Below, piece by piece: positions 8,657 to 17,257 of a stretch of DNA of 64,000 nucleotides (the first letter of the stretch is position 1; each line of letters begins with the position of its first letter). Origin of the DNA: Methanoculleus formosensis. GTDB lineage: Archaea; Halobacteriota; Methanomicrobia; Methanomicrobiales; Methanoculleaceae. The translations under genes and the position numbers were made by a program. Where the stretch lies: assembly GCF_025384765.1 (NCBI RefSeq), contig NZ_VHLL01000002.1, forward strand, positions 528,093 through 592,092, in the 5' to 3' direction. Below the pieces are notes generated by a model that had not been told where the DNA came from, did no database searches, and was given only the letters and a program-made list of their open reading frames with translations.

Positions 8657-9346
8657 ATGATCGTCGCGGAAAACCTCACGAGGGTCTACACGATGGGGAA
8701 CGTGGAGGTCCGGGCCCTTGCGGGCGTCTCGCTCAAGGTCGCAAAAGGAGAGTTCGTCGGGATCATGGGGGCGAGCGGCAGCGGCAAGTCGACGCTCCTC
8801 CATATCCTCGGGCTCCTCGACCGCCCTACGTCCGGGAGCGTCACGATCGACGGGACGGATGTCCTTGGCCTCTCCGACCACCGGCGAACCCTCTTCCGGC
8901 TGAACCGGCTCGGCTACGTCTTCCAGGACTACGCGCTGATCGGGGAACTCACCGCGCTTGAGAACGTCTACTTAACACCGCTCGTCCGGGGCACGCCGAA
9001 GGACGAGTACCTCGAGCGGAGCGCCGATATCCTCCGGCGGGTCGGTCTTGGCGACCGGATGGATCACCGGCAGAGCGAACTCTCCGGCGGCGAGCAGCAG
9101 CGCGTCGCGATAGCCCGGGCGCTCGTGAACAGTCCGAGCATCCTGCTCGCCGACGAACCCTGCGCGAACCTCGACAGCCAGACCTCTAAGAGCATCCTCG
9201 ACCTCTTTGCACGGCTAAACGAGGAACTCGACCAGACGATCGTGATGGTCTCGCACGAGGACTGGCACAAAGAGTACTTCTGCCGGGTCGTCACCCTCCG
9301 GGACGGGTTGATCGAGGAGGTGACGGAGTGCAGGAAGGGGGCGTAA
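8657..9346 (+). CDS. ABC transporter ATPase, LolD/MacB-like
   Basis: 229 residues with the full ABC set: Walker A GASGSGKST (about 37-45), a Q-loop QDY, signature LSGGEQQR, Walker B ILLADEP and the switch histidine in VMVSHE. Sequence style (EFVGIMGASGSGKSTLLHILGLLDRPTSG) is that of the LolD/MacB/FtsE group. It starts 4 nt after the permease stop, so the two form one complex. An ABC complex of this type with a CARDB ectodomain protein would be a membrane mechanotransmission or export machine; the substrate is unknown. Confidence 0.93.
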   Translation: MIVAENLTRVYTMGNVEVRALAGVSLKVAKGEFVGIMGASGSGKSTLLHILGLLDRPTSGSVTIDGTDVLGLSDHRRTLFRLNRLGYVFQDYALIGELTALENVYLTPLVRGTPKDEYLERSADILRRVGLGDRMDHRQSELSGGEQQRVAIARALVNSPSILLADEPCANLDSQTSKSILDLFARLNEELDQTIVMVSHEDWHKEYFCRVVTLRDGLIEEVTECRKGA

Positions 9347-9387
9347 CCCCGCCCGGGGACGCTCGCCGCAAAAGGGGGCACCGACGT

Positions 9388-9396
9388 TTTTATATC
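9388..9396 (+). promoter_or_regulatory. TATA box of the DUF1059 gene
   Basis: TTTTATATC about 37 nt before the ATG at 9429, predicting a short leader with GGTGAG as ribosome-binding site. Confidence 0.55.
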
Positions 9397-9428
9397 AACC
9401 CGGATATACAACCCGGCCGGTGAGAGGC

Positions 9429-9605
9429 ATGCAGGAACAGAAGACATTCAGGTGCAAGGATCTCGGCCTTGCGTGCGAGTTCGAGGAGAAGGCCGAGAAC
9501 GAGAACGAACTGATGAAGCGGATCGAGGGGCATATCCAGACCGCCCACCAGATGAACCCGGAGCAGCCGGAAGTGCAGGAGAAACTCCGTAAGGCGATGC
9601 AGTGA
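9429..9605 (+). CDS. DUF1059 small protein
   Basis: 58 residues reading FRCKDLGLACEFEEKAENENELMKRIEGHIQTAH, the pattern of DUF1059: a strand with a conserved Cys pair region, then an amphipathic helix with His. The ATG at 9429 is preferred to the in-frame GTG at 9420 because GGTGAG lies just before it. The family is small, cytoplasmic and of unknown function. It has its own promoter and is not part of the exporter operon. Confidence 0.8.
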   Translation: MQEQKTFRCKDLGLACEFEEKAENENELMKRIEGHIQTAHQMNPEQPEVQEKLRKAMQ

Positions 9606-9668
9606 GGGCGCACGGCGCTCCCGCCTGAGACGGCAGGTTCATGTAGGGTGCACGCCCCGTGACCGGGT

Positions 9669-10259
9669 ATGGCGAAACATTCGCATTCCCGCCGACACCT
9701 CCCCGAGGATGACGCCGCACGGCGGCGGTGGCAGCACCCCGAGTCCATCCTCGAAGGGATCGGGGTCGAACCCGGCTCGACCTTCATCGACGTCGGGTGC
9801 GGGGAGGGGTTCTTCGCGCTCCCGGCAGCGCGGATGGTCGGGCCGCACGGCCGCGTCTGCGGGATCGATATCGATGCGGAGGCCCTCGATCTCCTGCAAG
9901 AGAAGGCGTTTCGAGAGGGGCTCGACAACGTCGTCCTCCATCGCGGGATGGCCGAGGAGATCGTTCTCTGCAGCGGCTGCGCGGACGTCGTCTTCTTCGG
10001 CATCGACCTCCACGACTTCGCCGACCCGGTCAGGGTGCTTGCAAACGCGGGAAGGATGGCAGCCCCAAAAGGAGTGATCGTCGATCTCGACTGGAAGAAG
10101 GAACCGCTCCCCCTCGGCCCGCCGACCGCGAGAAAGTTCAGCACGGAGCATGCGGCGGCGTTGATGGCGGAGGCGGGGCTGGAGGTCAGGGCGGTGGCGG
10201 AGTCAGGGCCGTATCATTACATCGTCACGGCCGTGGCGGGGGATAAAAAGAAGGGATAG
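9669..10259 (+). CDS. Class I SAM-dependent methyltransferase
   Basis: 196 residues. Motif I is clear (FIDVGCGEGFFALPA, about residues 38-52), followed by the acidic ribose-binding loop GIDID (about 66-70) and the later strands AEEIVLCSGCADVVFF and GVIVDLDWKKE of the Rossmann methyltransferase fold. The C-terminus (GLEVRAVAESGPYHYIVTAV) completes the sheet. The substrate cannot be told. The gene stands alone between the DUF1059 gene and a convergent lipoprotein gene. Confidence 0.85.
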   Translation: MAKHSHSRRHLPEDDAARRRWQHPESILEGIGVEPGSTFIDVGCGEGFFALPAARMVGPHGRVCGIDIDAEALDLLQEKAFREGLDNVVLHRGMAEEIVLCSGCADVVFFGIDLHDFADPVRVLANAGRMAAPKGVIVDLDWKKEPLPLGPPTARKFSTEHAAALMAEAGLEVRAVAESGPYHYIVTAVAGDKKKG

Positions 10260-10262
10260 GGG

Positions 10263-10874
10263 TTACTTCAGGTTCGCGAGGCCGCCGTAGTTGACGGCGT
10301 TCACGAACGCATCAAGATCCGATTTGGATCCGCCGTCGACGCTGATATAGACCATGAACCGGTCGTTCACGCCGACCCAGGTGCCGTAGGAGTCAGGCTT
10401 GGTGAAGTACTCCCAGGACGGGTAGCCGCCGGCTTTCCCCTGCTTGTAGTAGCCCTCGGTCGACTCGAACGAGATCATCGAGTCCCAGGACTGCCAGTAG
10501 CCCACGTCGTAGTAGGCCGAATCCTGGATCATGATCGTCGCCCAGGCGTTGTCCTTGCCGTATTCACGGGACGCCCAGGTCCACTGGCTATCCTCAACCG
10601 TCCAAGACGCCCCGACAGGCTCTTCTGCAGTCCAGCCTGCAGGCGCATTCGGGAGGTACGCGATCAACGCCGTATACGAGACCGCGGTCACGCTGCCCGG
10701 GACGCCCCCGGGAGCGGAGGTACCGCTGGCGGTGACGCTGGTGGTGGCCGCCGGGCCAGTTCCAGAGGAGGCGTCGCCGGTCGTATCCGTTGTACCTGTA
10801 CAGCCTGCCGTCATGAGGCAGAGCGCGAGCAGCGCGAAAAGTCCCAGAACCATTCCTGGTGAGATGTTTCTCAT
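10263..10874 (-). CDS. Secreted lipoprotein of unknown function
   Basis: 203 residues. A signal peptide ends in the lipobox MTAGC (Cys at about residue 25), followed by a Thr/Ser/Gly-rich linker to about residue 60 and then a globular domain rich in Trp and Tyr (SWTVEDSQWTWASREYG, YYDVGYWQSWDSM). The domain resembles no family I can name. It is presumably a lipid-anchored cell-surface protein. The gene starts after AGAGGG and a TATA box on the minus strand near 10911-10919. Confidence 0.78.
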   Translation of the reverse strand: MRNISPGMVLGLFALLALCLMTAGCTGTTDTTGDASSGTGPAATTSVTASGTSAPGGVPGSVTAVSYTALIAYLPNAPAGWTAEEPVGASWTVEDSQWTWASREYGKDNAWATIMIQDSAYYDVGYWQSWDSMISFESTEGYYKQGKAGGYPSWEYFTKPDSYGTWVGVNDRFMVYISVDGGSKSDLDAFVNAVNYGGLANLK

Positions 10875-10910
10875 GATGATGCCCTCTGAACGACTTAAAT
10901 GAGAGAATGA

Positions 10911-10919
10911 TATTTATAG
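10911..10919 (-). promoter_or_regulatory. TATA box of the lipoprotein gene
   Basis: On the minus strand CTATAAATA lies about 40 nt before the ATG at 10874, predicting a short leader with an AGAGGG site. Confidence 0.5.
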
Positions 10920-11065
10920 ATTGTTATTTCGCTCAGCCGACTGTTTTATTCGTCCCAAAACTGTTTTTGAGCGTGCATGAACCCCCCGCTAAAAGGTTGG
11001 TTCCGAAATGATCGAATCGCGGTATGCCCTGAGCATGAATGTTATTTCCAGGGATTCAAGATATC

Positions 11066-11072
11066 TATTTAA
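11066..11072 (+). promoter_or_regulatory. TATA box of the chagasin-like gene
   Basis: TATTTAA centred about 26 nt before the ATG at 11095, so the mRNA would be leaderless. This spacing also argues against the upstream in-frame ATG at 11008. Confidence 0.5.
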
Positions 11073-11094
11073 CCAATCAGGATTAACTTCCCGC

Positions 11095-11577
11095 ATGGTT
11101 CAGAGAAAGAGCATCTACAGCGTCCTGGTTGCAGGACTGCTGGTAATCTGCCTCCTCGGTGCCGGCTGCACGTCGCAGCCGGAAGAGGGAGCCCCGACCG
11201 CGACGCCCACTGCGGCAGAGACCACGGGTGTCCCGACCGTCATGCCCACGCCCGCAGAGACCACGGAGTACGCCTTCAACGAGACGAACGACAACGAGAC
11301 CGTCACCGTCCCGGCCGGAAGCGAGATCACGATCAGCCTCGATGAGAACCCGACGACCGGCTACTCGTGGAACGTCACCTCGTCTGCCGGACTCGAGTAC
11401 GTGAACGACACCTACATCGCGCCGGAGACCGAACTCGTTGGCGCCGGGGGCACGCACGAGTGGCGGTATCTCGCCGCCGAGAAGGGCGACGCAGGGTTCT
11501 CCGCGATCTACAAGCGACCCTGGGAAGAGACGACAGGAAACGAGACCACGTTCTCGATGGCCTTCACCATCGAGTAA
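11095..11577 (+). CDS. Chagasin-type (I42) protease inhibitor lipoprotein
   Basis: 160 residues. A signal peptide ends at the lipobox LGAGC, followed by a Thr/Pro-rich linker. The domain then shows the three inhibitor loops of the chagasin/ICP family: NPTTGYSW (about residues 88-95), GAGGTHEWRY (about 121-130) and YKRPWE (about 141-146). Family members bind and block papain-like cysteine peptidases. A lipid-anchored surface copy would guard against, or regulate, extracellular cysteine peptidases. The ATG at 11095 is supported by the signal peptide and by TATA spacing. Confidence 0.88.
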   Translation: MVQRKSIYSVLVAGLLVICLLGAGCTSQPEEGAPTATPTAAETTGVPTVMPTPAETTEYAFNETNDNETVTVPAGSEITISLDENPTTGYSWNVTSSAGLEYVNDTYIAPETELVGAGGTHEWRYLAAEKGDAGFSAIYKRPWEETTGNETTFSMAFTIE

Positions 11578-11636
11578 CCTGCGCACGTTCCCCCGCAACC
11601 GTGCGGGGGACAAAGACCCCTCTTTTGGGAGCCAGG

Positions 11637-13094
11637 TCACCCCAGGAACTTGCGCCGGTGCGCGGCCGAGAGAATGAGCGAGCTCAACCTCCCGGTCTCG
11701 TTCTCGCGGAGCGCCCGGGCGATCTCGCCCGTGATCTCCGCATGCTCCACGTCCGGTTCGACATCCACCAGGTCGGCCACCCTCTCCGCAAGTTCCCGGG
11801 GGACGAACCCCGTCTCCGTATTGAGGAAGCGGGCGGCGGCCCTCAGGTCCTCGTCGAAGTTTATGTAGGTGTCCCTGAGAAACCCGATGTCAGCATCGTC
11901 CAGCGCATCCAGACCGAGGACCTCGGGAGGGAGACCGATCGAGTAGAGGGCCGCGGTGAACTTGATCGCCCGCGGCAGGGTGATCCCGCTGGTGCTCCGG
12001 GCGTAGCCGAAGAGGCCGATGTGCAGTTTCCGCTTCCGCCTCTCGGGCACATACCGGGCAACCCGGTTGATCACGGGGGCAAGCGGCCCGAGCCGCCGCT
12101 CGTATGCCCGGGTATACCTCCCAATCAGGTCGAGAGCCGCCGCCTCGTCGACGGGCCGGGGGCGGCCGGGCCTTCGCTCCTCCAGCCTCCTGACCGCATC
12201 CTGGACATCCTCAAGCGGGTGATCGTATTTGAACGCCGACTGGACGGTGAACGTGTGGACGCTCGGATACTCGGTGGTAACCCGACCGACGGTCCCCGGG
12301 GAGAGACCGCCCCGAAACGGCGCCGAACCCACCCCGATGATGGGATAGATCCGTGTCCCCGTCTCTTCCGAGACCTCCTGGAGATGCAGGAGCGCGATCT
12401 TGTTCAGAAGAACCGCGCTGACGAGCCCGTAGTTCATCGCCGGGTCGGATCGGGCAAGGAAGACACGCTGGTCGGCGATATCCTTGCCTTCGAGGTAGCG
12501 CCTGACCGTGGTATGCGCATCCAGCATATGGTCCATCTCCTCAAAGAGCGGGATCACGTTGATCCGGTCCGGCCGGAACCTCCCGATCCAGTCCGCGATG
12601 GTCAAGCCCCCTTCCCCAAGGCTTCTTTCCTGCTTCCCGACGACGATATCGGTGTAATAACGATAGATATTATCGATAGCGGCGTGAGACGCCGTCATCG
12701 GGAGGATCACCTCGAATATCGGGGGACACTCGTCCCCGTAGAAGAGACACGCCGTATCGAACGACCGCGGGATGCTCTCAAGCGTCTCGAGGAGTATCTT
12801 CGCCTCGGCCGTCTCGACCTCGGGGTTCGGGACCCGGAGCGTCAGGAAGACGTCCCGGCCGAGCCTCTTCTCCCGGAAGTAGGTGTCGTACCGGGAGAGG
12901 AGTTTCCTGACCACGAAGTTGTCGACCTCTTTTCCCTCGCAGTCCCACATCTGCTCGGTACACCCCAGGTGAGAGTAGGCGTAGTACGCCTCCTGGACCT
13001 CGTCGTCGCCGCCGAGCTCCGGGCTCTCGGCAAAAAACGGCAGATTGACGTTGTCGGGGTGCTGGGTGCTCATGCACTGCGGTATTCGTACCAT
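11637..13094 (-). CDS. ppcA: Phosphoenolpyruvate carboxylase, archaeal type
   Basis: 485 residues, the size of the short archaeal PEP carboxylase (about half the bacterial enzyme). It begins MVRIPQCMSTQHPDNV, a signature of the family, and has the conserved segments QEAYYAYSHLGCTEQMWD, FEVILPMT and VGSAPFRGGLSPG. It carboxylates PEP with bicarbonate to oxaloacetate, feeding aspartate and the incomplete reductive TCA branch that supplies 2-oxoglutarate in methanogens. A perfect 11-bp inverted repeat at 13132-13168 lies 38 nt upstream and probably controls it. GAAGGAGC precedes the start. Confidence 0.95.
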   Translation of the reverse strand: MVRIPQCMSTQHPDNVNLPFFAESPELGGDDEVQEAYYAYSHLGCTEQMWDCEGKEVDNFVVRKLLSRYDTYFREKRLGRDVFLTLRVPNPEVETAEAKILLETLESIPRSFDTACLFYGDECPPIFEVILPMTASHAAIDNIYRYYTDIVVGKQERSLGEGGLTIADWIGRFRPDRINVIPLFEEMDHMLDAHTTVRRYLEGKDIADQRVFLARSDPAMNYGLVSAVLLNKIALLHLQEVSEETGTRIYPIIGVGSAPFRGGLSPGTVGRVTTEYPSVHTFTVQSAFKYDHPLEDVQDAVRRLEERRPGRPRPVDEAAALDLIGRYTRAYERRLGPLAPVINRVARYVPERRKRKLHIGLFGYARSTSGITLPRAIKFTAALYSIGLPPEVLGLDALDDADIGFLRDTYINFDEDLRAAARFLNTETGFVPRELAERVADLVDVEPDVEHAEITGEIARALRENETGRLSSLILSAAHRRKFLG

Positions 13095-13131
13095 AGAGTT
13101 TAGCGCTCCTTCATAGCGGGAACCGGGCGTC

Positions 13132-13168
13132 TCATGTCAACCACCTCTTTGGTATACGGTTGACATGA
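13132..13168. promoter_or_regulatory. Perfect inverted repeat upstream of ppcA
   Basis: TCATGTCAACC, a 15-nt spacer and GGTTGACATGA form a perfect 11-bp inverted repeat, 38 nt before the ppcA start codon. The spacer holds a GTATAC sequence that could be the core promoter. The arrangement fits a repressor or activator operator surrounding the TATA box; an RNA hairpin is the alternative. Confidence 0.7.
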
Positions 13169-13202
13169 AAAGCTCTTCGGTCGCCTCCTGTCCCACCGCG
13201 GT

Positions 13203-13985
13203 TCATTCCCGGGCCTTTCGCCCCGTCCTCCCGCTGCCGAACCGCCTCCATACTTCCGTTCCCCGCCACGGCCCCCCGTGGGCTGCATAGATCAGCTCCG
13301 GCCCGAGGGCAAGAAGATCCCGAAGGCTCCTCCTCGCCGCCGCCGGATCGTCCATCCTGAAGGGCAGTCGGGGCCTTCCGCCCGGAAAGAGAGCTGAGAG
13401 CAGATCGCCGACGATGACGGTGCCGCCGGCGAGAAGAACCGAGACCGAGCCGGGAGTATGCCCCGGCGTGGGAACGATCCTGCCCCGGAGACCAAACACC
13501 CCGAGGTCGGCGATACCTCCGATGATGATATCGGGCTCAACGCCCCCCGGACCGGAGAAGATTCTTCGCTCGCGTACAAGCCGGATCAGGCCCGGGACGA
13601 CCCGGACGGGAGAGCGCGGGCCGTCAACCCCGGGGCGCACGGCAGCGGCATCGCCCTCGTGAACGGCGACCGGTGCGCCGGTCAGTTCCCGAAGTGCGTC
13701 GGCACTCCCGTAATTCTCCGGATGCCCGTGCGTGACCAGGATCAACGAGACCTCGTCGCACCCGATGCCCGCCTGCTTCATCGCGGCCAGGATGGCCGCC
13801 TCATCCCCGGGATTGCCGGTATCGACCAGGAGCACGCTCCGGTCCCTGACGATGAACGCGGAGGTCGCGCCGAGCGGCACGGCGACGACCGCCGGGAGGC
13901 GGCGGGTGGCAGGGCTCCTTGTCTTCTGCTCCATAATCCACCCGCTCCCGACAGAACCCACCGTATTCCGACCGTCGGCCTTCAT
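13203..13985 (-). CDS. Metallo-beta-lactamase-fold hydrolase with altered metal motif
   Basis: 260 residues with the fold's landmarks: LLVDTGNPGDE, THGHPENYGS, PTPGHTPGS, IVGDLLSALF and YAAHGG. The usual HxHxDH is here HGHPEN, so the second-metal Asp and His are replaced by Glu and Asn. The enzyme may bind one metal, or act differently from glyoxalase II-like hydrolases. Two starts are possible: ATG at 13985 (used) or ATG at 13934, giving MEQKTRSP; both have purine-rich upstream sequence. It lies upstream of ppcA on the same strand, but the 108-nt gap with the inverted repeat separates them. Confidence 0.82.
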   Translation of the reverse strand: MKADGRNTVGSVGSGWIMEQKTRSPATRRLPAVVAVPLGATSAFIVRDRSVLLVDTGNPGDEAAILAAMKQAGIGCDEVSLILVTHGHPENYGSADALRELTGAPVAVHEGDAAAVRPGVDGPRSPVRVVPGLIRLVRERRIFSGPGGVEPDIIIGGIADLGVFGLRGRIVPTPGHTPGSVSVLLAGGTVIVGDLLSALFPGGRPRLPFRMDDPAAARRSLRDLLALGPELIYAAHGGPWRGTEVWRRFGSGRTGRKARE

Positions 13986-14125
13986 GGCATCCCCACTCCG
14001 GGGTGCCTTCTCCCTACATCAATGATTCGGTCGGGGCGAGGAGAAGACGTGAAGCACATCAGGAATGGAGCAGAGATCCGGTAGAATCATCGGACAACAC
14101 CATCTCCGGCAGCGTTTCAATATGC

Positions 14126-14132
14126 ATATATA
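14126..14132 (+). promoter_or_regulatory. TATA box of the surface protein gene
   Basis: ATATATA centred about 27 nt before the ATG at 14156, again implying a leaderless transcript and fixing the start within a longer open frame. Confidence 0.6.
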
Positions 14133-14155
14133 CCGTAAAAAACGAGTCTGAATTT

Positions 14156-14701
14156 ATGGCGTATGAGAAACCGACATCCCGACATCTCCTTGTAATCCTC
14201 CTAGTCCTCTCTCTCGCGCTCACCGTCCCGGCAGCCGCACAGGAGACCGGCACCCGGGTGGTGCAGCCCGGCGAGACGATCGAGGTGGGGGCCGAACCGA
14301 TCGTCCTCGACCTTATCGGTCTTCGCAACGCGAGTTCGTTCAATGCGATCACGGAACTCCGGAAGTACCAGGGGGACAACCCTGCACGATCCGTCCAGCG
14401 GGTCATCGGCGTCCCGAAGGACAGTTACTTCAAGATCAACAGCCACACGTTCAAAGGGCATTACGGACGTTATTTCGCGTACAGTAAAGAAGACGGCGTG
14501 ATTAACGACAGCAGCATCGTTTTCGTCCAGGCTCCGCCGCCCACGGTCACGGTAACACCCACAGAGACGTCGACGGTCACCGAGGCGCCGACGGCGACGG
14601 CGACGACCGCCACGGAACCGACCCGGGCGCCGCTCCCGGGACTGATCGCAGTCACCGCGATCGCTCTCGCCGGACTGCTCGGGATAGCACAGAAGCGGTA
14701 G
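14156..14701 (+). CDS. Secreted, C-terminally anchored surface protein
   Basis: 181 residues. A signal peptide (about 1-27, ending PAAAQ) leads to a small beta domain starting TRVVQPGETIEVGAEPIVLDLIGL, which resembles the DUF3821-type domains common in Methanomicrobiales surface proteins. A Thr/Pro-rich linker (about 125-155) precedes a C-terminal hydrophobic stretch and a KR end (PLPGLIAVTAIALAGLL), similar in layout to PGF-CTERM archaeosortase signals but with PGL for PGF. Likely exported, glycosylated on the Thr-rich stalk and held at the surface. Family assignment is tentative. Confidence 0.7.
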   Translation: MAYEKPTSRHLLVILLVLSLALTVPAAAQETGTRVVQPGETIEVGAEPIVLDLIGLRNASSFNAITELRKYQGDNPARSVQRVIGVPKDSYFKINSHTFKGHYGRYFAYSKEDGVINDSSIVFVQAPPPTVTVTPTETSTVTEAPTATATTATEPTRAPLPGLIAVTAIALAGLLGIAQKR

Positions 14702-15040
14702 GCGGATCCCCCGGCATCGTTTGAGGAGTCACCGCGGACGTCCCCGACCGGTGAAACAGGCCACCGGTCGGCCTCGCAACTTTTCTCCGGGGTGTCTCTC
14801 TGCAAGTCGGTATTATATACAACTATATACACTTCCCCGCCCGGGGAAGGATCACCTATGCGGGACCTCCAGCGACCGGAGTCTGGAACCCGTATCAAGC
14901 CTCTGGTGGAACGGTGACTCCGCTGTTCCACCGGGAATCCCATTAGCGGGCCGCGTGAAGACCAGAACGTCGGAGATCCGCAGGATGAAGCGCATCCGCT
15001 TGCCGGGAAAAAAGAAAAAGGGAGGGTATCGAGGAGGTGA
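14702..15040 (+). other. Intergenic region with tandem TATA boxes and two hairpins
   Basis: Two TATA-like boxes (TATTATATAC at 14811-14820, ACTATATAC ending 14830) are followed by a perfect 7-bp hairpin CTTCCCC-GCCC-GGGGAAG (14832-14849) and a second hairpin with arms GGTGGAAC and GTTCCACC (14905-14912, 14925-14932). A 19-codon frame (ATG at 14858, ending within the second hairpin) is the only short frame with plausible promoter spacing. This may be a small RNA gene; no family is recognised. Confidence 0.4.
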
Positions 15041-17233
15041 TTACGCCAGGTAGTCGTCCGGGCGCGGGATCTGTTCCTTCAAGCCCTTGCGCTTGCGGAT
15101 ATCCCGGACCACGTCGTTCACGATACCGGTCGGAACCAGTTCGAACCCGGCGAACTCCGTGCTCCACATCGCACGGCCTTCGGTCGCGGACCGGACGTCA
15201 CCGGCAAACCCGAAGAGCTCGGCGACCGGCGCCCTGCCGACGATCGTCATCGTGTCGCCTTCGCTGAGCATATCGAAGACCTGACCGCGCCGACCCTGGA
15301 TCTGCGAGGTCGCTGCACCCATCTGGTCGCTCGGGACGGTGATCTGGATCTTCTGGATCGGCTCGAGGAGCGAGTCGCCGGCCATCAACATGCCTGCCTT
15401 GACCGCACTCCGGACCGCCGGGATGATCTGGGCGGGGCCGCGGTGGATGGCGTCCTCGTGGAGTTTCACATCCACCAGCCGGATCTTCAGGTTCTGGACC
15501 AGTTCGTCAGCGAGTGGGCCGCCGCGGAGCGCTTCGCGCCAGCCGTCGAGGACCAGTTCCATCGTCTCGTTGAGGTACTGGATACCCTTCGTCATGTCGA
15601 TGAACATGTTGCTGCCCTCGATCGCCTTGATGTTCTTGGCCTCGTCCTTGTCCATACCAGCCGCAGCGAGGGCATCACGCCGCTCGACAGCCTGCTGGCT
15701 CATCGAGATCTCGCCCTCCTGGATCAGTTTGACGATTGCCGGGTCCATCGGTTCGAGCTCGATATAGAACCGGTTGTGACGGTTCGGCGACTTCCCCTCG
15801 ACCGGGCCCGCGGGGCCCGTGATCGTCTCACGGTAGACGACGATCGGCGGAGAGGTGAGGATGTCGACGCCCTTGTCGCGCTTGATACGCCCGGTGATGA
15901 TCTCGAGATGGAGCTCGCCCATGCCGCTGATCAGGTGCTCGCCGGTCTCCTCGTTGATCGAGACCTGCACCGTCGGATCTTCCTTCGCCACCTGGCGGAG
16001 AACCTCGACGAGTTTCGGGAGATCCTTCATGCTCTTCGCTTCAACAGCGACGGTCATGACCGGCTCCGAGTAGTGCTTCAGCGACTCGAAGGGAGTCATC
16101 TCGATGAGCGACGTGACGGTCGAACCGACAATGGCATCTTTCAGGCCCGTCACCGCGGCGATGTTGCCGGCGGTCAGCCCGTCCACCTCGATCCGCTCGG
16201 CACCCATGAAGACGCCGACCTGGGCGAGACGGTTCGCGCGCTTCGCCGCACCCATGATGTAGCACTCGGTGCCCCGGCGGAGCGTCCCCGAGAAGAGACG
16301 GCCGGTGGCGACCTCGCCTGCGTGCGGGTCGAACGAGATATCGGTGACCATCATGCAGACAGGGCCGTTCGGGTCGCAGTTGATCATTGCCTTACCCTCG
16401 GGGGCGTCGTAGTCGCCGTGCCAGATGATGTGGATACGCCGGTCCTGAGCCTGGAGGGGGTTCGGGAGGTGCTTGACCACCATATCGAGGAGGACAGCGT
16501 GCAGCGGGCTGTTCTTTGAGAGCCACTTCATGTCGCCGGAGTTGCACTTCTCAAAGACATCCTTGAACGAGACGTTGCTCTTCTTCATGAAGGGGACGGA
16601 GACCGCCCAGTTGTAGAGCGCGGAACCGAAGGCGACCGTGCCCTTTGCGGCATCGAGCTTCCAGCCCTCGTTGTACATCTTCTCGTTCATGCCCTTGATC
16701 AACTTGTTGACCTTGTCGATCACCTTCGCGAGGCGGATCTGCATCTCCTGCTCGTCCACCTTCAGCTCGTTGACCAGCCGGTCGACTTTGTTGATGAAGA
16801 GAACCGGGCGGACACCCTCTTTCAGGGCCTGCCGGAGCACCGTCTCCGTCTGGGGCATGGTGCCTTCGACCGCGTCCACCACGACGACGGCGCCGTCCAC
16901 CGCGCGCATGGCGCGGGTCACGTCACCACCGAAGTCCACGTGGCCGGGGGTATCGATCATGTTGATGAGATACTCTTCCCCACCATACTCGTGGACCATC
17001 GAGACGTTGCTCGCGTCGATGGTGATACCGCGTGCCTGTTCTTCCTCGTCGGAGTCCATGAAGAGCTGCCGGCCGGCGAGCTCCTCGCTGATCATGCCTG
17101 CGCCTGCAAGCAGGTTGTCTGAGAGTGTTGTCTTACCGTGATCGATGTGGGCAACGATGCCGATGTTGCGGATCCGCTCCGGCTTATCCATCAGCTCCGT
17201 CACCCGCTCTACCATCTTCTTTCGTCGGGTCAT
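15041..17233 (-). CDS. fusA: Translation elongation factor aEF-2
   Basis: 730 residues, the standard archaeal EF-2 length. The G domain carries AHIDHGKT (about 28-35), DTPGH, and NKVD in [10 protein letters not shown]. Domain IV ends with the segment [10 protein letters not shown], whose His (about 597) is the site of diphthamide modification. EF-2 drives ribosomal translocation with GTP. It is the last gene of the rps12-rps7-fusA string, 24 nt after rps7, the classic archaeal streptomycin-like operon order. Confidence 0.98.
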   Translation of the reverse strand: MTRRKKMVERVTELMDKPERIRNIGIVAHIDHGKTTLSDNLLAGAGMISEELAGRQLFMDSDEEEQARGITIDASNVSMVHEYGGEEYLINMIDTPGHVDFGGDVTRAMRAVDGAVVVVDAVEGTMPQTETVLRQALKEGVRPVLFINKVDRLVNELKVDEQEMQIRLAKVIDKVNKLIKGMNEKMYNEGWKLDAAKGTVAFGSALYNWAVSVPFMKKSNVSFKDVFEKCNSGDMKWLSKNSPLHAVLLDMVVKHLPNPLQAQDRRIHIIWHGDYDAPEGKAMINCDPNGPVCMMVTDISFDPHAGEVATGRLFSGTLRRGTECYIMGAAKRANRLAQVGVFMGAERIEVDGLTAGNIAAVTGLKDAIVGSTVTSLIEMTPFESLKHYSEPVMTVAVEAKSMKDLPKLVEVLRQVAKEDPTVQVSINEETGEHLISGMGELHLEIITGRIKRDKGVDILTSPPIVVYRETITGPAGPVEGKSPNRHNRFYIELEPMDPAIVKLIQEGEISMSQQAVERRDALAAAGMDKDEAKNIKAIEGSNMFIDMTKGIQYLNETMELVLDGWREALRGGPLADELVQNLKIRLVDVKLHEDAIHRGPAQIIPAVRSAVKAGMLMAGDSLLEPIQKIQITVPSDQMGAATSQIQGRRGQVFDMLSEGDTMTIVGRAPVAELFGFAGDVRSATEGRAMWSTEFAGFELVPTGIVNDVVRDIRKRKGLKEQIPRPDDYLA

Positions 17234-17257
17234 GTTTCACCAAAAAAATAAAGGGTA

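Noticed and set aside
14848..14857. GGATCACCT, identical to part of the 3' end of 16S rRNA
   Set aside because: Ten or fewer bases, no other rRNA sequence around it; coincidence.
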